Assembly (NCBI RefSeq): GCF_900113185.1
Contig: NZ_FOZD01000001.1
Location: 1,736,001 to 1,800,000 of the forward strand
Reading direction: 5' to 3'
DNA: 64,000 nt
Source of the DNA: Agromyces sp. CF514
Lineage (GTDB): Bacteria > Actinomycetota > Actinomycetes > Actinomycetales > Microbacteriaceae
Below the pieces are notes generated by a model. It was not told the origin of the DNA and did no database searches. It saw only the letters and a list, made by a program, of their open reading frames with translations. Each line of letters opens with the position of its first letter. Position 1 is the first letter of the stretch. The translations under genes and the position numbers were made by a program. Positions 54,661 to 61,203 of this stretch are shown here, piece after piece.

Positions 54661-56073
54661 ATGACCGGTACCGCCCCCGCACCCACCGCGGTGAACGACG
54701 ATCCCGAGTACGCCGCGAACCTCAAGCGCGCGACCTACGCGTCGAGCATCGGCAGTGCGCTGGAGTACTTCGACTTCGCGCTGTACGGCCTCTCGACGGC
54801 GCTGATCTTCAACGTGCTGTTCTTCCCGCAGGACGACCCGGCCATGGCCACGGTCGCCGCGTTCGCCACCTACGGCGTCGGCTTCCTCGCCCGCCCGTTC
54901 GGCGGCCTCTTCTTCGGACGCCTCGGCGACCGACTCGGCCGCAAGTGGGTGCTCGTCGTCACGATCATGCTCATGGGCGGCGCCTCGACCGCGATCGGCC
55001 TGCTGCCGACCTACGAGGCCATCGGCATCTGGGCGCCGATCCTGCTCGTCACGATGCGCCTGCTCCAGGGCTTCGGAGCGGGCGCCGAACAGGCCGGCTC
55101 GACCGTGCTCATGGCCGAGTACGCGCCCGTGCGCCGCCGCGGCTTCTTCTCGTCGCTGCCGTTCATCGGCATCCAAGCGGGCACGCTGCTCGCCGCGCTC
55201 GTGTTCAGCCTCATCACGCTGCTGCCCGAGGAGGCGCTGCTCAGCTGGGGTTGGCGCGTGCCGTTCCTCGCGTCGTTCCTGCTGATCCTCGTGGCGCTCT
55301 TCATCCGCATGCGCCTGAAGGAGACGCCGACGTTCGTCGAGCTCGAGAAGCACGAGCAGATCGCCGAGAAGCCCGTCAAGGAGATCTTCACGAAGGGCCT
55401 GCCCGGCGTCATCGTCGGCATCGGCCTGCGCATGGCCGAGAACGGCGGCTCCTACATGTTCCAGGCCCTCGCGCTCGCCTTCTTCGTGTCGGTCGTCGGC
55501 CCCGACGCCGACAAGAGCCTGCTCACCTGGGGCGTCACGCTCGGTTCGCTGCTCGGCATCTTCACGGTGCCGCTCACCGGTGCGATCTCCGACCGCGTCG
55601 GCCGCCGCAACGTCTACCGCTTCGGCGCCGTGTTCATGCTCCTCTACGCCGTGCCCGCCTGGTGGCTCATCTCGCTCGGCAGCTACCCCGTCGCGATCGC
55701 CGCGGTCGCGGTCGGCATCGGCATCGCCGTGAACACCATGCTCGGCCCGCAGTGCGCGATGCTGCCCGAGCTCTTCGGCAACCGCCACCGCTACCTCGGC
55801 GTCGCGATGGCCCGCGAGCTCTCGGCCGTGCTGGCCGGCGGCGTCGCCGGCGTGCTCGGCGCGTACCTCATCGCCGTGAGCGGCGGCAACTGGCTGCTGC
55901 TCGCGATCTACATGATCGTGCTCGCCCTCATCACGACCGCCGCCACGTTCCTCGTGCCCGAGACGCTGCGCCGCGACCTCACCCGCACCGACGACGCGAT
56001 CAAGGTCTCGAGCACCGAGTCCGGCGACGACGTCGACGCGACCACGCTCTCGATCCGGACCATCCAGTGGTGA
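54661..56073 (+). CDS. MFS transporter, metabolite:H+ symporter (MHS) type
   Basis: 470-residue transporter with 12 membrane segments. The loop 2-3 motif is GRLGDRLGRKWVLVVTI and the MHS-type motif is LLQGFGAGAEQAGSTVLMAEYAPVRRRGFFSSLPFIG. MHS members carry organic acids and osmolytes. Placed first in the idonate operon, it probably imports idonate or a related sugar acid, replacing the GntP-type IdnT of E. coli. Ribosome site AAAGGAGATGGG supports ATG 54661. It overlaps idnO by four bases. Confidence 0.9.
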   Translation: MTGTAPAPTAVNDDPEYAANLKRATYASSIGSALEYFDFALYGLSTALIFNVLFFPQDDPAMATVAAFATYGVGFLARPFGGLFFGRLGDRLGRKWVLVVTIMLMGGASTAIGLLPTYEAIGIWAPILLVTMRLLQGFGAGAEQAGSTVLMAEYAPVRRRGFFSSLPFIGIQAGTLLAALVFSLITLLPEEALLSWGWRVPFLASFLLILVALFIRMRLKETPTFVELEKHEQIAEKPVKEIFTKGLPGVIVGIGLRMAENGGSYMFQALALAFFVSVVGPDADKSLLTWGVTLGSLLGIFTVPLTGAISDRVGRRNVYRFGAVFMLLYAVPAWWLISLGSYPVAIAAVAVGIGIAVNTMLGPQCAMLPELFGNRHRYLGVAMARELSAVLAGGVAGVLGAYLIAVSGGNWLLLAIYMIVLALITTAATFLVPETLRRDLTRTDDAIKVSSTESGDDVDATTLSIRTIQW

Positions 56074-56843
56074 CGGGCTCCGCCGCCTTCGACCTCACCG
56101 GGCGCACCGCGCTCGTCACGGGGTCGGGCCAGGGCATCGGGAGGGCGCTCGCCGCGGGCCTGGCAGCCGCGGGTGCGACGGTCGTCGTGCACGGGCGCGA
56201 CGCCGGGAAGGCGGCGCGCGCCGCCGACGAGATCGCCTCCGCGACCGGTGCGCGCACCCTCAGCGCGGTCTTCGACGTGACGGATGCCGCGGCGGTCGAC
56301 GCCGGCATCGCCGCCGTCGAGGCCGAGCTCGGCACGCCCGACATCGTGGTCAACAACGCCGGGATCCAGCGCCGCGCGCCGATCGCCGAGTTCACCGACG
56401 CGGACTGGCACGACCTCGTCGAGACGAACCTCACGAGCGCGTTCCGCCTCTCGCGCCGCGTGGCCCGCGGCATGATCGAACGCGGCTCGGGCAAGCTCAT
56501 CCAGATCGGCAGCGTGCAGTCGCTGCTCGCACGGCCCTCGATCGCCCCGTACGCGGCGACGAAGGGCGCGATCGTGATGCTCACCAAGGGCCTCTGCGCC
56601 GACCTCGCGCCGCACGGCGTGCAGGCCAACGCCATCGCCCCCGGGTACTTCGAGACCGAGCTCACGAAGGCGCTCGTCGCCGACGAGGAGTTCTCCGCCT
56701 GGGTGCGCGGACGCACCCCCGCCGGGCGTTGGGGGCGGGTCGACGACCTCGTCGGCGCCCTCGTCTTCCTCGCGAGCAGCGCGAGCGACTTCGTGAACGG
56801 CCAGACGATCCACGTCGACGGCGGCATGACGGCGGTGGTCTGA
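56070..56843 (+). CDS. idnO: Gluconate 5-dehydrogenase (SDR)
   Basis: 257-residue short-chain dehydrogenase that reduces 5-keto-D-gluconate to D-gluconate. The coenzyme site is TGSGQGIGRALAAGLAAAGA. VNNAGIQRRAPIAEF, the catalytic YAATKGA, MLTKGLCADLAPHGVQANAIAPGYFETELTKAL and ASDFVNGQTIHVDGGM closely follow E. coli IdnO. GTG 56070 overlaps the transporter stop. Operon with idnD. Confidence 0.9.
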   Translation: MTGSAAFDLTGRTALVTGSGQGIGRALAAGLAAAGATVVVHGRDAGKAARAADEIASATGARTLSAVFDVTDAAAVDAGIAAVEAELGTPDIVVNNAGIQRRAPIAEFTDADWHDLVETNLTSAFRLSRRVARGMIERGSGKLIQIGSVQSLLARPSIAPYAATKGAIVMLTKGLCADLAPHGVQANAIAPGYFETELTKALVADEEFSAWVRGRTPAGRWGRVDDLVGALVFLASSASDFVNGQTIHVDGGMTAVV

Positions 56844-57574
56844 TGCGCATCGCCAGGCTCGCCACGCCCGCCGGGCCGGTCCATGTCCGCGAGTCCGTCG
56901 ACGGCTGGGTGCCGATCGAGGACCCGTACACCGCGTTCGCCGAGGGGAGGAGCCCGGTCGACGCTGGGACTCCGATCCTCGGCGAGCTCCTTCCCCCGAG
57001 CGCGCCGCTCGTCGTCGTGGGCATCGCCCAGAACGGGCCCGAGCACGCCTCGCCCGTGCAGGCGTGGCTCAAGAGTCCGCGGTCCGTCGTGGCATCCGGA
57101 GTGCCCGTGACGCTGCGCCGCGACGCGGGCGTCACGGTCGCCGAGGGGGAGATCGCGATCGTCATCGGTCGTGACACCACGGGCCTCACCTTCGAGAACG
57201 CCCACGAGTACGTGCTCGGCGTCACGGCCGTGAATGACCTGTCGAGCCCCGACCGGGCCGCGGTCGACCCGCGCAACTTCGAACCGAAGGCCGGCGAGGG
57301 GTACACGCCGCTCGGCCCGGTGATCGATACCGGCGCCGACCTCGACGACGTGTCGCTCGAGTTCTTCGTCGACGGCGTGCTCGCCGGCGCGACGAGCAGC
57401 CGCGCGCTGCCCTCGTCGCCGCGTGCGTGCCTCGCCTACCTCGCCGAGTGGACCACGCTCGGCCCGGGCGACGTCGTCATGACCGGGGCGCCGACCTCGC
57501 AGGCGCCCATCGACCCCGGTGCGATCGTCGAGATCGTGGTCGCCGGCGTGCGACTCGTCACGCCGACCCGCTGA
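56843..57574 (+). CDS. Fumarylacetoacetate hydrolase family protein
   Basis: 243-residue FAH-fold enzyme. Metal-binding acids are in EGEIAIVIGRD and VTAVNDLSSPDRAAVDPRNFEPKAGEGYTPLGP, with GDVVMTGAP near the C-terminus; all are family hallmarks. FAH proteins cleave or hydrate beta-diketo acids and decarboxylate oxaloacetate-like acids. Why one sits inside an idonate operon (overlapping idnO by one base and 24 bases before idnD) is not clear. It may process a keto-sugar-acid by-product. Confidence 0.87.
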   Translation: MRIARLATPAGPVHVRESVDGWVPIEDPYTAFAEGRSPVDAGTPILGELLPPSAPLVVVGIAQNGPEHASPVQAWLKSPRSVVASGVPVTLRRDAGVTVAEGEIAIVIGRDTTGLTFENAHEYVLGVTAVNDLSSPDRAAVDPRNFEPKAGEGYTPLGPVIDTGADLDDVSLEFFVDGVLAGATSSRALPSSPRACLAYLAEWTTLGPGDVVMTGAPTSQAPIDPGAIVEIVVAGVRLVTPTR

Positions 57575-57598
57575 ACCGTCCGCAACCCAGGAGATCCC

Positions 57599-58678
57599 GT
57601 GTCGAACCTCGGCGTCGTCGCCCACGCGGCCGACGACCTGCGCGTCGAAGCGCTGCCAGAACCCTCACCCGCCGCTGACGAGGCGGTGCTCGAGATCGCC
57701 TACGGCGGCGTCTGCGGCTCCGACCTGCACTACTGGCGCCACGGTGCGGCCGGCGCCTCGGTGCTGCGCGAGCCCATGGTGCTCGGCCACGAGATCGCGG
57801 GCACGGTCGTGGTCGCTGCCCTCGACGGATCCGGCCCGGTGGTCGGCACGCGGGTCGCGGTGCACCCGTTGACGCCGAAGGGCGACGGCGCGACCCCGTG
57901 GCCCGCGGACCGGCCCAACCTCGCACCGGCCTCGAGCTACCTCGGCTCGGCGCTGCACCTGCCGCACACGCAGGGCGGGTTCGCCCGCCGCGTCGCGCTG
58001 CCCACGCGCCTGCTGCACGCCGTGCCCGACGGGCTGCCGCTCGAGGTCGCCGCGCTCGCCGAGCCGGCCGCCGTCGCGTGGCACGGCCTCGAACGCGCGG
58101 GCGACGTGCGCGGCGCGCGCGTGCTCGTGATCGGAGCCGGACCCATCGGCCAACTCGTCGTCGCCGTCGCCCGCCACCACGGCGCAGCCGAGGTCGTCGC
58201 GACCGACCTGCACGACCTGCCGCGGCGACTCGCCGAGCAGCACGGCGCGAGCACGATCGACGCGACGGATGCCGCGGCCATCGCCGCGCTCCACGCCGAC
58301 GTCGTCGTCGAGTCGAGCGGCACCGTGCCGGGACTCGCGAGCGCCATCGCGGCCTGCCGACGCGGCGGCACGATCGTGCTGCTCGGCCTGCAGCGCGCAG
58401 GAGACGTCCCCGCCGCGATCGCGACGGCGATCACCCGCGAGCTCACGATCACCGGGTCCTTCCGCTTCGCCGACGAGTTCGACGACGTCATCGCGGCGCT
58501 CGCCGACGGCAGCCTCGACGTCTCGGGCATCGTCACGCACGTGCTGCCGGCCGAGCGGGCGATCGAGGCGTTCGGCATCGCGGCCGATGCCTCCGTCTCA
58601 TCGAAGGTGCTGCTCGACTTCACGGCCGATCAGGCGCACGATCCGGCCGTCGACGCGCCCTCGGGATCCATCGGGTAG
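57599..58678 (+). CDS. idnD: L-idonate 5-dehydrogenase
   Basis: 359-residue zinc-containing MDR dehydrogenase oxidising L-idonate to 5-keto-D-gluconate. Zinc ligands and motif are in GGVCGSDLHYWRHGAAGASVLREPMVLGHEIAGTVV, nearly the same as E. coli IdnD. The structural zinc region is reduced. The coenzyme site is VLVIGAGPIGQLVVAVARHHGAAEV. Start GTG 57599 with CAGGAGA upstream. It is the last gene of the operon; a TAGACT -10-like hexamer overlaps its stop codon and may serve rplY. Confidence 0.92.
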   Translation: MSNLGVVAHAADDLRVEALPEPSPAADEAVLEIAYGGVCGSDLHYWRHGAAGASVLREPMVLGHEIAGTVVVAALDGSGPVVGTRVAVHPLTPKGDGATPWPADRPNLAPASSYLGSALHLPHTQGGFARRVALPTRLLHAVPDGLPLEVAALAEPAAVAWHGLERAGDVRGARVLVIGAGPIGQLVVAVARHHGAAEVVATDLHDLPRRLAEQHGASTIDATDAAAIAALHADVVVESSGTVPGLASAIAACRRGGTIVLLGLQRAGDVPAAIATAITRELTITGSFRFADEFDDVIAALADGSLDVSGIVTHVLPAERAIEAFGIAADASVSSKVLLDFTADQAHDPAVDAPSGSIG

Positions 58679-58681
58679 ACT
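58676..58681 (+). promoter_or_regulatory. Possible -10 TAGACT for rplY
   Basis: TAGACT overlaps the idnD stop codon and would give a leader of about 200 bases before rplY. No good -35 is visible. The same hexamer precedes mfd. Confidence 0.35.
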
Positions 58682-58885
58682 CGGCTGCGAACTTCGGCGA
58701 GGGATCCCGCGCCATCCGAGCGATCGGGCGGCGCACGGCATCCGTGATCGACGCGGTGGGAGCAGGCTCCACGGCTATTCCTCACGCATCCGCGCATCGT
58801 GCATGCAGCGGCGTTCGAGTTGAAGACATCAGACCCACGATCTGGGCCGCCAGAGCACCGAGCTTGGGCCCGCAAGGAGAACATC
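58682..58885 (+). other. Leader region of rplY, about 200 bases
   Basis: No open frame with coding character is seen. Two GCATCCG motifs occur (about 58739 and 58789). It ends in the ribosome site AAGGAG (58873-58878). A structured leader is possible but I see no named element. Confidence 0.35.
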
Positions 58886-59512
58886 ATGACTGACGACAAC
58901 AAGGTCGTCGCGGACGTCCGCGACGCATTCGGCAAGGGCGCTGCCCGCAAGATCCGCGCCGCCGGCAAGATCCCCGCCGTGATCTACGGCCACGGCACCG
59001 AGCCCCAGCACGTCACGCTGCCCGGCCACCAGGTCGCGCTGCTGATCCGCAAGGCGAACGCAGTGCTCGAGCTCGACATCGCGGGCAAGGGCCAGCTCGT
59101 GCTCGTCAAGGACGTGCAGAAGGACCCCGTGCACCAGATCATCGAGCACATGGACCTCATCGTCATCAAGAAGGGCGAGAAGGTCCAGGTCGAGGTCCCC
59201 GTGCACCTCGAGGGCGAGACCGCTGCCGGCACCATCGCCGACGTCGACTCGCACACGCTGCTCCTCGAGGTCGAGGCGACCCACATCCCCGAGAGCGTCG
59301 TCGTCTCGGTCGAGGGCCTCGAAGAGGGCTCGCAGATCCACGCCAAGGACGTCGAGCTGCCCAAGGGCGCCTCGCTCGTCACCGACGGCGACGCCCTCGT
59401 CGTCAACGTGCACACCCCGCAGAAGGCCGACCTCGGCGAAGAGGCCGCAGAGGCCGAGGGCGAGGCCGAGGCTGCTGCCGAGGCTCCCGCCGAAGAGGCT
59501 GCAGCCGAGTAA
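58886..59512 (+). CDS. rplY: 50S ribosomal protein L25/general stress protein Ctc
   Basis: 208-residue long-form L25 (Ctc/TL5 type) that binds 5S rRNA. The N-terminal domain contains RDAFGKGAARKIRAAGKIPAVIYGHG; the C-terminal beta domain contains VQVEVPVHLEGE and the PESVVVSVEGLEEGSQIHAKDVELPKG segment. The protein ends in an acidic Ala/Glu tail (about 185-208). ATG 58886 has ribosome site AAGGAG eight bases upstream. rplY-pth-mfd is a conserved actinobacterial order. Confidence 0.95.
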   Translation: MTDDNKVVADVRDAFGKGAARKIRAAGKIPAVIYGHGTEPQHVTLPGHQVALLIRKANAVLELDIAGKGQLVLVKDVQKDPVHQIIEHMDLIVIKKGEKVQVEVPVHLEGETAAGTIADVDSHTLLLEVEATHIPESVVVSVEGLEEGSQIHAKDVELPKGASLVTDGDALVVNVHTPQKADLGEEAAEAEGEAEAAAEAPAEEAAAE

Positions 59513-59547
59513 TCTCAGCGCACGCACGCCGATCGGGCCTGCGGCAT

Positions 59548-59571
59548 CGCATCCGGGTACGCTCGGATGCG
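59548..59571. terminator. Hairpin from an inverted CGGATGC pair after rplY
   Basis: CGCATCCG (59548-59555) and CGGATGCG (59564-59571) with an 8-base loop. The loop holds TACGCT (59558-59563), which could also be read as a -10 for pth. The hairpin lies 36 bases after the rplY stop. Confidence 0.45.
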
Positions 59572-59655
59572 GGCCGCGGGCCCGTTCCCGTTTCGCGGCC
59601 CGCCGCACCGACCACCCGCGAGCACCGGCTCGCCCGCATCGAACGGAGGCCGACC

Positions 59656-60288
59656 ATGGGTCTGACCGACCTGTTCCGCCCCCGCCGGAAGGAAGACCCC
59701 ACCGTGGCTGCGAACACCTGGCTCGTCGTGGGCCTCGGCAACCCCGGAGCCCCCTACGCCGGCAACCGGCACAACGTCGGCCAGATGGTCGTCGACGAGC
59801 TCGCGACCCGCATCGGGGCGACCTTCAAGACGCACAAGACGCCGTCGCGCGTCGCCGAGGGCTTCGTTCGGCCCGGCGGTCCCAAGCTCGTGCTCGCGAA
59901 GTCGAACGGCTACATGAACACCTCGGGCGGGCCCGTCTCGGCGCTGCTCAAGTTCTACGGGCTCGAGCCCGATCGCCTCATCGTCGTGCACGACGAGCTC
60001 GACATCCCATTCGACACCGTGCGCCTCAAGGCGGGCGGCGGGCACGGCGGCCACAACGGCCTCCGCGACATCCTGAAGGCGACCGGCAATGCCGACTTCA
60101 CTCGCGTGCGCGTGGGCGTCGGGCGCCCGCCCGGCCGCCAGGACGCGGCCGACTACGTGCTCAAGGACTTCTCGGGCACCGAGCGGGCGACGCTGCCCAA
60201 CCTGATCTCGGATGCCGCAGACGCCGTCGAGGCGATCGCCGACGTGGGTCTCGTGGCGGCGCAGCAGAAGTTCCACTCGCCGGCCTGA
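59656..60288 (+). CDS. pth: Peptidyl-tRNA hydrolase
   Basis: 210-residue enzyme that frees tRNA from dropped-off peptidyl-tRNA. Motifs are WLVVGLGNPGAPYAGNRHNVGQMV (catalytic His in NRHNVG), KSNGYMNTSGGPVSALLKFY, VVHDELDIPFDTVRLKAGGGHGGHNGL and the C-terminal YVLKDFSGTE. ATG 59656 is supported by GGAGG eight bases upstream and gives a 16-residue basic lead (FRPRRKED) before the core; GTG 59704 would give the shorter common form. Confidence 0.96.
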   Translation: MGLTDLFRPRRKEDPTVAANTWLVVGLGNPGAPYAGNRHNVGQMVVDELATRIGATFKTHKTPSRVAEGFVRPGGPKLVLAKSNGYMNTSGGPVSALLKFYGLEPDRLIVVHDELDIPFDTVRLKAGGGHGGHNGLRDILKATGNADFTRVRVGVGRPPGRQDAADYVLKDFSGTERATLPNLISDAADAVEAIADVGLVAAQQKFHSPA

Positions 60289-60349
60289 TCGGGCGGGCGG
60301 CGGTCTCGACCGTCCTCAGCGGTGTGCCGACGGCGACCGACGGCCGCGC

Positions 60350-61081
60350 TCAGATGAGCGAGCGCAGGTACTCCTCGGGCGCGAGCCCCGCGGCGCGCGA
60401 GCGCTGCAGGAGCCGGTCGTGCTCCTCGGTCGAGAGCTCGACGGTGAGCTGGTGCCAGGCGTCGGGCGCGTCGTCGAACGAGAAGAGCGCGTCGTCCTCG
60501 GCACCCGCGGCCTCGGCGGCCACCGGAACCGAGGCATCGATGACGGATGCCGCGTCGAGCTCGAGCTCGACGTCGTCGATCGCCTCGACGGCGGCCGCGG
60601 CATCCGTTCCGCCGGAGCCGTCGCGCCACCCGGGACCGGATGGAATCACCGCCTTGCCGCTGCGGTACGCCTCGGCGACCGCGCGGGCCCGGGTGTCGGC
60701 GGCCTCGTTCATGGGGTGTCCGACGTGGCCCTTGACCCACTCGAACCGGTAGCGGCGGCCGACGAGCTCGTCGTCGAGCTCCTTCAGCAGTTCGACGTTG
60801 AGCACGGGCTTGCCGTCGGCCTTGCGCCAGCCCTTGCGCTTCCAGCCGGGCATCCACTTCGTGATGCAGTTGATGACGTACTGGCTGTCGCAGAGCACCA
60901 GCAGGTCGTCGTCGAGGTGGGCGGTCGCTCGGAAGAGCTCGAGCACGGCCTTCAGCTCGCCCTGGTTGTTCGTCGCGTGCTTCCATCCGCCGGCGCCCCA
61001 GCGGTCGTCGTCGACGTACCAGGCCCACCCGGCGGGGCCGGGGTTTCCGAGGGCGGATCCGTCGGCGGCGGCAGTGATCAC
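60350..61081 (-). CDS. rnhA: Ribonuclease HI with C-terminal extension
   Basis: 243-residue protein. The RNase HI domain (about 1-145) has all four acidic residues: ADGSALGNPGPAGW, NNQGELKAV, LCDSQYVINCI and NEAADTRARAVA. The basic protrusion WMPGWKRKGWRKADG is present. After it comes an acidic Ala/Asp-rich linker and a final segment WHQLTVELSTEEHDRLLQRSRAAGLAPEEYLRSLI that looks like a ribbon-helix-helix DNA-binding unit. RNase HI removes RNA from RNA:DNA hybrids. Start is GTG 61081. It is transcribed away from mfd. Confidence 0.92.
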   Translation of the reverse strand: MITAAADGSALGNPGPAGWAWYVDDDRWGAGGWKHATNNQGELKAVLELFRATAHLDDDLLVLCDSQYVINCITKWMPGWKRKGWRKADGKPVLNVELLKELDDELVGRRYRFEWVKGHVGHPMNEAADTRARAVAEAYRSGKAVIPSGPGWRDGSGGTDAAAAVEAIDDVELELDAASVIDASVPVAAEAAGAEDDALFSFDDAPDAWHQLTVELSTEEHDRLLQRSRAAGLAPEEYLRSLI

Positions 61082-61191
61082 GGGTGTCCTCCAGGGGGTT
61101 CGGTGCGGCGCCCATCGTATCGGGCGGCACCGACGGCAGCCCGACCGCCGTTCGGTCGTGGCCGGGCGGCGGCCGTGTCCGAGGCCGCGCG

Positions 61192-61197
61192 TAGACT
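61192..61197 (+). promoter_or_regulatory. -10 hexamer TAGACT of mfd
   Basis: TAGACT ends six bases before the mfd GTG at 61204, so the transcript is likely leaderless. Confidence 0.45.
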
Positions 61198-61203
61198 CGC
61201 AAG

